From the NCBI GenBank assembly GCA_052326585.1, contig JBKQLU010000060.1, forward strand, positions 1-40,393: a stretch of DNA of 40,393 nucleotides, written 5' to 3'. This DNA comes from JAPLJC01 sp052326585. Lineage in GTDB: Bacteria > Desulfobacterota > Desulfobaccia > Desulfobaccales > 0-14-0-80-60-11. A program made the translations under genes and the position numbers. How positions within the stretch are numbered: position 1 is the first letter of the stretch; each line of letters opens with the position of its first letter. Of this stretch, positions 15,220 to 22,524 are shown piece after piece. Under the pieces are notes generated by a model. That model worked only from the letters and a program-made list of their open reading frames with translations. It searched no databases and was not told where the DNA came from.

Positions 15220-16182
15220 ATGCAAATATTCGTCTCCGGGTCCCTGGCCTACGACCGAATCATGGATTTCCCCGGGCGTTTCGTGGATCACATCCTGCCG
15301 GAGAAGATCCATATCCTGAACGTCTGTTTCATGGTGAATGGCCTCAAAGAGCGTTTCGGCGGCACCGCCGGCAACATCGCCTATAATCTGACCCTGCTGG
15401 GGGAAAAGCCGGTGATCCTGGCGACCGCGGGCAAGGATTTCGCCCCCTACCGTGAATGGCTGGCCGGGCTGGGCCTGCCCCTGACCGGGATCAAGGAGGT
15501 CCCCGGGGACCTCACCGCCGGGGCTTACATCACCACGGACCTCTCCGACAACCAGATTACCGGGTTCAATCCCGGGGCCATGCAATACCTCTCAGATTAC
15601 CGTTTCGATGAGGTGGACGCGGCCGCCGCTTATGCCATCGTGGCGCCGGGCGGCCTGGAAGATATGCTGGTTTATACCCGGGCCTACCAGGCCATGGGGC
15701 TGCCCTATATCTTCGACCCCGGGCAGAGCATCCCCGCCTGGGAGGGCGGCCGGCTCCTGGAAATGGCCGCCGGGGCCCAGGCCCTCATCGTCAACGACTA
15801 CGAGTTGGAGATGTTTCGGGAAAAGACCGGCCTTACGGATCAGGAGCTTCAGGAGTTGGCGCCCCTGCTGATCGTCACCCGGGGCGAGGCCGGCTCATAT
15901 CTCTTAACCGCCGCCGGCCGCCACCTGGTGCCGGCGGTGCGCCCCAGCCAGGTTCAGGACCCCACCGGGGCCGGGGACGCCTACCGGGCCGGGCTTCTCA
16001 AGGGACTGGCTCTGGGGCTCTCCTGGGAGGAGTCAACCCAACTGGGGGCGGTCCTGGCCAGCTTTTGCGTGGAGCAGCAAGGCACCCAGGAACACCGGTT
16101 GGAGATCTCCCAGTTCTGGGAGCGCTACCGGGAGAACTTCGGGCCGCCGCCGCTTGAAGGAGAGTTCAAAGTTCAAAGTTAA
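15220..16182 (+). CDS. PfkB family carbohydrate/nucleoside kinase, adenosine-kinase-like
   Basis: A ribokinase-fold kinase of 320 residues. The N-terminal VSGSLAYDRIMDFPG, the substrate-pocket GGTAGNIAYNLTLLG and the catalytic DPTGAGDAYRAGLLKGL (Asp as base, with the anion hole) are clear. The overall pattern is closest to bacterial adenosine/ribokinase-like enzymes, but the exact sugar or nucleoside cannot be read from sequence. The last residues (GEFKVQS) and the stop are encoded by the TTCAAAG heptad repeat, so the 3' end has been shaped by repeat invasion. The only ribosome site is AAAGG about 8 nt upstream of the ATG. Confidence 0.88.
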   Translation: MQIFVSGSLAYDRIMDFPGRFVDHILPEKIHILNVCFMVNGLKERFGGTAGNIAYNLTLLGEKPVILATAGKDFAPYREWLAGLGLPLTGIKEVPGDLTAGAYITTDLSDNQITGFNPGAMQYLSDYRFDEVDAAAAYAIVAPGGLEDMLVYTRAYQAMGLPYIFDPGQSIPAWEGGRLLEMAAGAQALIVNDYELEMFREKTGLTDQELQELAPLLIVTRGEAGSYLLTAAGRHLVPAVRPSQVQDPTGAGDAYRAGLLKGLALGLSWEESTQLGAVLASFCVEQQGTQEHRLEISQFWERYRENFGPPPLEGEFKVQS

Positions 16183-16289
16183 AGGTTCAAAGTTCGGAGC
16201 CTAACGGCTTTCCAGCGGTGATTCGGTTGCGAGAGAGGTTTATGGCGCTTTGTTTCATAACTTTGAACCTTGAACTTTGAACCTTGAAC
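16164..16289. repeat. Inverted heptad repeats forming a 31-bp stem between convergent genes
   Basis: TTCAAAG-type units at 16164-16194 are the reverse complement of those at 16259-16289, with about 29 of 31 positions pairing and a 64-nt loop. The left arm contains the stop of the kinase gene. The right arm continues up to the stop of the YcaO gene at 16297. It may act as a two-way terminator or mRNA 3' stabiliser, though neither side ends in a U-tract. Confidence 0.7.
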
Positions 16290-16296
16290 TTTGAAC

Positions 16297-18021
16297 TTAC
16301 CGACAGCTCAATTCCTCTAAGGCCCGGGCCGCGAACCCCAGGCTGGCGTCCAGTTCCAGGGCCTGTTTCAGGACGTAGGCCGCCTCCTGGCGGTGGCCCA
16401 GGTGCTGCAAATTGATGCCCAGGTTGGCATAGTCGATGGCGGAGCCGGGGTCCAGTTCGATTACCTTCTCGAAGCAGGCCACCGCCTGCTGATATTCCTC
16501 CAGTTTGAAGAAGCAGAATCCCAGGAAATGGTGGGCCTCCTTCAGATTGGGGTCCAGCTCCAGGGCTCGCCGGAAGGCGGCGGCAGCGGTTAAGTAGTCG
16601 CCCAGGTCCTTGTGGCAGTTGCCCAGGTGCACGTGGATGCTGGGAACTTCGTGGGCCGGGGGATTCAGGGTTAAGGTCTTTTGGAAATGGTCCAGGGCCT
16701 CGGCAGGGATGCCCAGATTGGCCAGGGCCAGGCCCAGGAAGAAGTTTACTTCGAAGCGCTCCGGAATGGTCTGGTTGAGCTCTCGCAAGGCCATGAGGCC
16801 ATCCATGGGCTCGGCATAGAGCGCCGCGGTCTTGGCCAGGTGGAAGACGACGTTGGTGTTGCGGGTGCGGTCCAGGAAGTGGGTGCCCGGGATCAGGACA
16901 TAGACCGCGGGGATGCCGATCCGGGGATGGGTGACGTCCACCACCAGGACCTCCAGGCGCAGGCGGGCCAAGGCCCCCAGGCAGTTGCCGATCTCCACCT
17001 TCAGGTTGTCATGGGCCAGGTTGGGCAGGCTGTCCAGGGGGACAAGCGGGCCGGGGGCCATGAGGTAGGCGGCCTCCTCCAGGGACTCGTATTTGGGCAG
17101 GGTAGGGCGGTAGGAGGTGCGCCGGTGAAAATCCCCGGCCAGTTGCGCCACCTCGGTCAAGGCCCGGATCACGGACTTGGCGGGGTCGGTGGTGGTGCCG
17201 GCGGCGAAGACGATTTCGCTGGATTCCGGGAAGGTGGCGGGATCGTAGGCCAGGGCCGCCACCGTGGGGATGCCGGTATCCATCGAGAAATCCCTCAGGT
17301 AAACTTTGACGCCGTTTCTGGAGAATTTCTCCAGCAACTCCCGGGCCGCGGGGTCGGTCACCGACTCCGGGTCGATGGCCGGGGTGGGCCGGCGCTCCCG
17401 GGTGAGGACCGTGCCCACGTGACGCTCCACAACCTCGCACAGGGCCTGGAGCACCGCCTCCTCGTAGCCGTTGCCGGCCGCCGGGCCGTTGTACTCCTCG
17501 ATGAGGTAGAACCAGTGCAGGGGCAGATAGACCGGGGCCCCGGTGCTGAGGTTGGTGGCCGGGACGAAATGGAGGGGCCAATCCTGGTAAAGGGCCGCGG
17601 CGGCGGGAACGTCCGGGGAAGCGTCGAACAGGGAGCGGGCCAGGTAAGAGAAGGGCAGGGCCTGGCCCTCCAGGTCCCGGGCCCGGCCGTAGTGCTTCGG
17701 ACCCGTCTCGATAAAGGTGAAGAAGCTGAAGCGCTCCACCAGTTCCATGAGGGCGCTGGCTTCGGACTGCACCGGGGTGGCGCCTTTGCCCATCTGTTTC
17801 TGGGTGGGCACTACCCGCCGGGCGTCGGCCCCCAGGAGGCTGATATGGACCGGGATGTCCAGGCGCCCGGAATCGATGCGCATGGTCTCGGCCAGGATCT
17901 CCAGATCCAGGCCGGCCAGGCGCTCCCGCACCCGGCGGATGGTGTCCTCCGGGGTCACGAGCTTGTCTTGGTCGTAGGTGTAGCCTTTAAAGGTGTCGGT
18001 GAGCGGCAGGATCGACAACAT
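16297..18021 (-). CDS. YcaO-domain protein with C-terminal TPR repeats
   Basis: Residues about 20-400 form a YcaO domain, an ATP-using amide-backbone activating enzyme. The ATP/Mg segment GKGATPVQSEASALMELVERFSFF, a second acidic cluster EAVLQALCEVVERHVG, and FAAGTTTDPAKSVIRALTEVAQL are visible. From about 430 onward there are at least four tetratricopeptide units (for example AAAFRRALELDPNLKEAHHFLGF, AVACFEKVIELDPGSAIDYANLG). YcaO proteins make azolines, thioamides or amidines in peptides or proteins, or assist ribosomal S12 methylthiolation. No TfuA partner, leader peptide or RiPP dehydrogenase is next to it, so the target may be a protein held by the TPRs. GGAG lies 9-10 nt before the ATG. 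Confidence 0.88.
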   Translation of the reverse strand: MLSILPLTDTFKGYTYDQDKLVTPEDTIRRVRERLAGLDLEILAETMRIDSGRLDIPVHISLLGADARRVVPTQKQMGKGATPVQSEASALMELVERFSFFTFIETGPKHYGRARDLEGQALPFSYLARSLFDASPDVPAAAALYQDWPLHFVPATNLSTGAPVYLPLHWFYLIEEYNGPAAGNGYEEAVLQALCEVVERHVGTVLTRERRPTPAIDPESVTDPAARELLEKFSRNGVKVYLRDFSMDTGIPTVAALAYDPATFPESSEIVFAAGTTTDPAKSVIRALTEVAQLAGDFHRRTSYRPTLPKYESLEEAAYLMAPGPLVPLDSLPNLAHDNLKVEIGNCLGALARLRLEVLVVDVTHPRIGIPAVYVLIPGTHFLDRTRNTNVVFHLAKTAALYAEPMDGLMALRELNQTIPERFEVNFFLGLALANLGIPAEALDHFQKTLTLNPPAHEVPSIHVHLGNCHKDLGDYLTAAAAFRRALELDPNLKEAHHFLGFCFFKLEEYQQAVACFEKVIELDPGSAIDYANLGINLQHLGHRQEAAYVLKQALELDASLGFAARALEELSCR

Positions 18022-18132
18022 GGGTCATAATCTCCTGGCTCAGATTATGACCTCGGGAGTGATTTTTTGCAAACGCCAGGGCTCACCCCGGGCCGTCAGG
18101 CGGCGGGCGGTCCGGCGCCGGGGAGCAAATCT

Positions 18133-18579
18133 CTATCGCATGGTAATAGTGAAACCCTGGGGCCCGATGTTCAACTCCACCCCCTGCTGCACCGCATTCA
18201 GATTGATAATAACGCCCTGCTGGTTCTGCATGGTCAGACCGGCCCCGCCCCCGGCCAGGGCCACGCCCGCCCCCAGGGCCGCATAGTTGCCGGCAAACTG
18301 GGAAACGTAATTCAGGTTGTAGACGTTGCCCACCGCGCTGATGGTGGCATAGCCGACGCTGCCCACGCTGAGGCCGTCAATCTTGAAGGGATAACGCTGG
18401 CCGTTGTACCTCAAAACGCCGCTCCCCGAACTAAAGCCGACCCCGACGGAGACGCTGGTCATATCGATAGATACCGTACCGATGGGGTAGTACTTTTGCT
18501 GGGCGTCTCCGGGTGTGACCGCCGCCAAGAGGAGCACCACCAGCGCCAGACTGAGAAGAATCCTCTTTGTCTGCATCAT
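18133..18579 (-). CDS. Small exported protein, EipA/DUF1134-like
   Basis: The start is one of two adjacent ATGs with GGAAGG just upstream, giving about 148 residues. A signal peptide (MQTKRILLSLALVVLLLAA, cut near GDAQ) is followed by a Gly/Val-rich domain: VGVGFSSGSGVLRYNGQRYPFKI, DGLSVGSVGYATISAVGNVYNL, FAGNYAALGAGVALAGGGAG, and a late LNIGPQGFTITM. This alternation fits the small beta-barrel of the EipA (DUF1134) family, known for envelope integrity in alphaproteobacteria. I recall the family from memory and give it as likely, not certain. It lies 111 nt upstream of the YcaO gene on the same strand. Confidence 0.75.
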   Translation of the reverse strand: MMQTKRILLSLALVVLLLAAVTPGDAQQKYYPIGTVSIDMTSVSVGVGFSSGSGVLRYNGQRYPFKIDGLSVGSVGYATISAVGNVYNLNYVSQFAGNYAALGAGVALAGGGAGLTMQNQQGVIINLNAVQQGVELNIGPQGFTITMR

Positions 18580-18758
18580 CTGCCTTCCTTCCTTGGGAGA
18601 TAGAAGCTGATCTGGTGATTCTAAGTTATAGGGCTGCCGCAAAAAGTCAATCGCTATTGTCCTATGATTGGATTGCCGTTGGCAGAAAGCCTCAAATCTC
18701 CGGGGTGGGCACGTCCTTCCAGGCCGTACCCTTGGGCACCGTCCTGATATGGACGAGA

Positions 18759-19493
18759 TTATCCCGCCGGCTCGTCGGCCTCGTCCCCCAAATAGGCGTC
18801 TTTCAGGCGGGGATGTTCCAGGAGCTCAGCCCCGGGGCCTTCCAGGATGACCCGGCCGGTCTCCAGGACGTAGCCGTAGCCCGCGATCTTCAGGGCGGCG
18901 GCGGCGTTCTGCTCCACCAAAAGGATGGTAACCCCCTGCTGGTTGAGCCGGCGGACGATGTTGAAGACCTCCCTGACTAGCAGCGGCGCCAGGCCCAGGG
19001 AGGGCTCATCCAGGAGCAACAACCGGGGCCGGGACATCAGGGCCCGGCCCAGAGCCAGCATCTGCTGCTCGCCGCCGCTCAGGGTGCCGGCCGATTGGCC
19101 CTGGCGTTCCGCCAGGCGCGGAAAGGTTTGATAAATCTCATCCAGGTCCCGGCGCCGGGCCTCCTTGGAGGAAAAATCATGGCGGCTGTAGCCTCCCAGG
19201 AGGAGATTCTCACGAACTGAAAGGTTGGCAAAGATCCGGCGGCCTTCGGGGACCACCCCCACCCCCCGGCGGATCACTTCATGGGGGGGCAGGCCCTGGA
19301 GGTCGCGGCCTTCCAGAAGGATGCGGCCCGCCTGGCGCGCCACCAATCCGGTAATGGCCTTGATGGTGGTGGTCTTCCCGGAGCCGTTGGCCCCCAGCAG
19401 GGCCACCAGGGCCCCCTGGGGGACGCCCAGACTGACGCCATCCAAGGCCTGGATGGCGCCGTAGGCTACTTTGAGATTAAGTATTTCCAGCAA
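18759..19493 (-). CDS. livF: Branched-chain amino acid-type ABC transporter ATP-binding protein LivF
   Basis: Walker A LLGANGSGKTTT, the Q-loop region, the signature LSGGEQQMLALGRALM, Walker B LLLLDEPSLGL and the switch ILLVEQN are all present. EGRRIFANLSVRENLLLGGY is the LivF hallmark. The TTG at 19493 lies 8 nt after AGGA and gives the family-typical opening LLEILNLKVAYGAIQALDGVSL. A GTG at 19544 is also in frame but would add unrelated residues and cover the repeat in the intergenic gap. It is the last gene of livHMGF. The substrate may be amino acids, amides or urea. Confidence 0.92.
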   Translation of the reverse strand: MLEILNLKVAYGAIQALDGVSLGVPQGALVALLGANGSGKTTTIKAITGLVARQAGRILLEGRDLQGLPPHEVIRRGVGVVPEGRRIFANLSVRENLLLGGYSRHDFSSKEARRRDLDEIYQTFPRLAERQGQSAGTLSGGEQQMLALGRALMSRPRLLLLDEPSLGLAPLLVREVFNIVRRLNQQGVTILLVEQNAAAALKIAGYGYVLETGRVILEGPGAELLEHPRLKDAYLGDEADEPAG

Positions 19494-19523
19494 GTTTCTT
19501 ATCCTTGGCCGAATAGCGGTCAC

Positions 19524-19590
19524 GAATTGGTGGGCTGTGCCCACTCTACATCGCTAAGGAATTGGCGGGCCGGGCCCACCCTCCACCGCC
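19524..19590 (-). repeat. Two tandem 35-nt repeats in the livG-livF gap
   Basis: GAATTGG(T/C)GGGC is repeated at 19524 and 19559, each followed by a self-complementary GGGC...GCCCA core and a CTCTAC or CCTCCAC tail. Each copy can form a short hairpin in the mRNA between livG and livF. This may lower livF expression or protect upstream mRNA. The gap also lacks a Shine-Dalgarno outside the livF site. Confidence 0.55.
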
Positions 19591-19595
19591 CAGCG

Positions 19596-20354
19596 CTATT
19601 GCCCCAAATAAGCGCGGATCACCTCCGGGTGGCGGCGGACCTCAGCCGGTTCACCATTGGCGATGGTGAGCCCGTGGTCCAGTACCAGCAAGCGCCGGCA
19701 CAGTCTCATGACCAGTTGCAAATTATGCTCAATGACCAGCATGGTCAGGCGGTAGCGCTCTTTGATCTCCCGGAGGAATTCTATCAAGTTCAAGGTTTCC
19801 CGGGGGTTGAGGCCGGCCGCCGGTTCATCCAGCATCAGAAAGCGGGGACCGGTGGCCAGGGCCCGGGCGATCTCCAGGCGCCGCTGGTGGCCGTAAGGGA
19901 GTTTGCCGGCAGGTTGGGCCGCGGCCTCTGCCAGGCCCACCTGACGGAGTAGTTCCCACGCGCGGGCGCGGTGCTCCCTTTCCTCGCCGCAGTAGCGGGG
20001 CAGGCGCAGGATCGCCTCGCCCCAGGAGGCGCGGCTGCGGCAATGGAACCCCACCAGGACGTTATCCAGGACGCTGAGCTCCTGGAACAGGCGAATGTTT
20101 TGGAAGGTGCGGGCCACCCCCAAATAGGTGATGCGATGCGGCGGCAGCCTGGTGATCTCAACTCCGTTCAATGAGATGCGGCCGCGGCTGGGCTTCAAAA
20201 AGCCGCTGATCAGGTTGAAGACCGTAGTCTTACCGGCGCCGTTGGGGCCGATCAGACCATAGAGCCCACCCTCCGGAACCTCCAGAGAAAAATCCTCCAG
20301 GGCCGAGAGACCGCCGAAGTGCATGCCCAGATTTTGGATATTCAGGAGATTCAT
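19596..20354 (-). CDS. livG: Branched-chain amino acid-type ABC transporter ATP-binding protein LivG
   Basis: A 252-residue ABC ATPase. Walker A GLIGPNGAGKTTVFN, GVARTFQNIRLFQELSVLDNVLVG (a LivG trademark), the divergent signature LPYGHQRRLEIARALAT, Walker B FLMLDEPAAGLNP and MLVIEHNL are visible. The ATG overlaps the stop of livM by 4 nt, which points to translational coupling. It forms the ATPase pair with LivF. Confidence 0.94.
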   Translation of the reverse strand: MNLLNIQNLGMHFGGLSALEDFSLEVPEGGLYGLIGPNGAGKTTVFNLISGFLKPSRGRISLNGVEITRLPPHRITYLGVARTFQNIRLFQELSVLDNVLVGFHCRSRASWGEAILRLPRYCGEEREHRARAWELLRQVGLAEAAAQPAGKLPYGHQRRLEIARALATGPRFLMLDEPAAGLNPRETLNLIEFLREIKERYRLTMLVIEHNLQLVMRLCRRLLVLDHGLTIANGEPAEVRRHPEVIRAYLGQ

Positions 20355-21382
20355 GGGCTCAGCCGCGATTTCCTGAGGCCCTTCAGGAGGTCCCAGGAAA
20401 ACTCCCGGCGGCCCAACAGGCCCCGGCGGAAGAAGAGGATCACCAGCAGCAGGGCCAGGGAGAGCAGCACCAGGCGCAGCCCGGGGATGCCGGGAAAATC
20501 AAGGCCCCAGAACCGGGCCGGCTCCTCCACCACCCGGAGCCATTCGCCGGCCAGGGTGAAGAAGACCGCGGCCACCACCGCCCCCGTAGTGGAGCCCAGG
20601 CCTCCCACGACAATGATAATGAGCAGGTTGAAGGTGAGGAAAAAGGTGAAGAGCGAAGGCGAAATGGTGGTGACCAGATGGGCCAGGAGACCGCCTCCCA
20701 CCCCCAGGAAAAAGGCGCTCAAGACAAAGGCCAGCATCAGATGGCGGAAAGAATCGACGCCCGTGGCCCGGGCCGCGATTTCGTCCTCCCGGACCGCCTG
20801 CATGGCCCGGCCGTAACTGGACGAGACCAGGGTCGCCACCGCCGCCACCGTGGCCACCGCCACTCCCCAGGACCACCAGAGATTGGTGTAAGGGGCCAGG
20901 CCCTTGAGGCCCAAAGGGCCGTTGGTCAGCCCCTGGAGATTATTGGCCAGTACCCGCACCACCTCCCCGAACCCCAGGGTGACGATGGCCAAATAGTCCC
21001 CCCGTACCCGCAACACCGGGAAAGCCATGAGAAAGCCGAAAGCCGCGGCCACCAGCCCCCCGGCCAGCAGGGCCGCCGGGAAGGGCAGGGTTAGCTGGCT
21101 CAGAGGCCCCCAAAGGGGGGTGACCAGAAAGTTGAGGGTCTTCTCCGCCGGGGTCATGGTCAACAGCGCGGCGGTATAGGCCCCCAGGGCGATGAAGGCA
21201 TTGGGGCCGAGGTGCAACTGGCCGCACACTCCATTGATCAGGTGATAGCTTACCGCCAGGGTGATGAAGATGGCCACGTCGTTTAGCAACCGCAACTGGT
21301 ATTCGTTGCCCCAGCGACTCGCCGCCCCGAGCAGCAGGAAGAGCACCGCGATGGCGCCCAGGTTTAGCAGTGGCTTGCGAAT
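20351..21382 (-). CDS. livM: Branched-chain amino acid-type ABC transporter permease LivM
   Basis: This inner-membrane permease has about eight to ten helices, with family marks YHLINGVCGQLHLGPNAFIALGAYTAA, LRVRGDYLAIVTLGFGEVVRVLANN and the coupling region MQAVREDEIAARATGVD. The first conventional start, GTG at 21346, lies inside the first helix. GGAGG at 21396-21392 sits 9 nt before an AUU at 21382, and a start there gives the standard basic head RKPLLNLGAIAVLFLLLG. I therefore extend the call to that codon; the exact start remains open. It ends overlapping livG by 4 nt. Confidence 0.9.
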   Translation of the reverse strand: MRKPLLNLGAIAVLFLLLGAASRWGNEYQLRLLNDVAIFITLAVSYHLINGVCGQLHLGPNAFIALGAYTAALLTMTPAEKTLNFLVTPLWGPLSQLTLPFPAALLAGGLVAAAFGFLMAFPVLRVRGDYLAIVTLGFGEVVRVLANNLQGLTNGPLGLKGLAPYTNLWWSWGVAVATVAAVATLVSSSYGRAMQAVREDEIAARATGVDSFRHLMLAFVLSAFFLGVGGGLLAHLVTTISPSLFTFFLTFNLLIIIVVGGLGSTTGAVVAAVFFTLAGEWLRVVEEPARFWGLDFPGIPGLRLVLLSLALLLVILFFRRGLLGRREFSWDLLKGLRKSRLSP

Positions 21383-21459
21383 GGGAAAAATCCTCCGGAG
21401 TTATTGGGGGAAATGGTCTTTAGCGGCGAGGCCCGCCGGCGCTCTCCCCCTGCATCCCT

Positions 21460-22356
21460 CTACAGCTTCTCGTCCCCCAGGGCCTCTCCCAGCAAACCGG
21501 TGGGACGGACCAGCAGGAAGAGGATGAGCAGGGCGAAGGCCAGGGCGTCCCGGTAGCCGGCCCAACTGGGGAAGAAGGCGACGATCATGATCTCCAGCAA
21601 ACCCAGGAGCAGACCCCCCAGGACCGCGCCGGTGACGTTGCCGATGCCGCCCAGCACCGCGGCGATGAAGGCCTTGAGACCCGGCAGGATGCCTATGAAG
21701 GGGTTGACCTGGGGGTATTTCATGGCCCATAACACCCCGCCGGCCCCGGCCAGCAGCGAGCCCAGCAGAAAGGTGAAGGCGATGATGCGATTGACGTCGA
21801 TGCCCATGAGACTGCTCATTTCCGGGTCCCGGGCGATGGCCCGCATGGCCCGGCCCGCCTGGGTGCGGTAGATGATCCCGAAGAGGCCCGCCAGGAAGGC
21901 CGCGGTGATCAGGGGAATGAGAAAACTGAGGCGGGGAATGTAAAGGCCGCCCATAGAGATGGCGCCGCTGAAGGCCGCGGGAACCGGGAAAGGCTTGGCC
22001 CGGCCTCCGGCGATTACCAGGACCAGGTTCTCCAGTAAAAATGAGGCGGCGATGGCGGAGATCAGCAAAGAGATGCGGGGGGCCCGGCGCAGGGGCCGGT
22101 AAGCGCCCCGCTCCAGCAGCACCCCCAGGAGGCCGGTTGCCGCGATGGCCAGGCCGAAGGCCGCGGGCCAGGGCCAGCTAAAGATCCCCACCACCATGAT
22201 CGCCGCGTAGGCGGACACCATCAGCAGGTCGCCGTGGGCGAAATTGATGAGGCGCAGGATGCCGTAGACCAGGGTGTAACCGATGGCGATCAGGGCGTAG
22301 AGGCTGCCCAGGGACAGGCCGTTGATCAGTTGCTGCAGGAAAGTGATTAAATCCAC
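21460..22356 (-). CDS. livH: Branched-chain amino acid-type ABC transporter permease LivH
   Basis: A 298-residue permease. The opening FLQQLINGLSLGSLYALIAIGYTLVYGILRLINFAHGD is classic LivH, and the coupling motif MRAIARDPEMSSLMGIDVNRI and the late PTGLLGE are present. It is the first gene of livHMGF. No periplasmic binding protein gene (livK) is in the unit, so the ligand-binding partner must be coded elsewhere. The GTG start at 22356 has no Shine-Dalgarno and lies only 6 nt after a TATAAT on the minus strand, so the mRNA may be leaderless. Confidence 0.94.
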   Translation of the reverse strand: MDLITFLQQLINGLSLGSLYALIAIGYTLVYGILRLINFAHGDLLMVSAYAAIMVVGIFSWPWPAAFGLAIAATGLLGVLLERGAYRPLRRAPRISLLISAIAASFLLENLVLVIAGGRAKPFPVPAAFSGAISMGGLYIPRLSFLIPLITAAFLAGLFGIIYRTQAGRAMRAIARDPEMSSLMGIDVNRIIAFTFLLGSLLAGAGGVLWAMKYPQVNPFIGILPGLKAFIAAVLGGIGNVTGAVLGGLLLGLLEIMIVAFFPSWAGYRDALAFALLILFLLVRPTGLLGEALGDEKL

Positions 22357-22362
22357 AGCCGC

Positions 22363-22368
22363 ATTATA
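22363..22368 (-). promoter_or_regulatory. Perfect -10 box immediately upstream of livH
   Basis: TATAAT on the minus strand (22368-22363) lies 6 nt before the livH GTG. Transcription would begin at or within one or two bases of the start codon. No convincing -35 hexamer is seen at 16-18 nt upstream, which lowers confidence. Confidence 0.4.
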
Positions 22369-22524
22369 CTAAAAATTCAGAAGAGTTGACCCCGATAGCC
22401 CCGGCTTTCAGTTTATTTTGAGTGACTTTTCAGGAAAAATTCCATAGAATCCAGACGGCCTAACGACCTTGAACCTCTTCGCCCAAGGCCCCGGCGGCAG
22501 GGCGACCCGAAAGGGCAAGTCCCC

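Noticed and set aside
16681..18030. 449-codon plus-strand frame opposite the YcaO gene
   Set aside because: Gly/Gln/Val-rich antisense shadow typical of GC-rich genes. The YcaO domain on the other strand is unmistakable.
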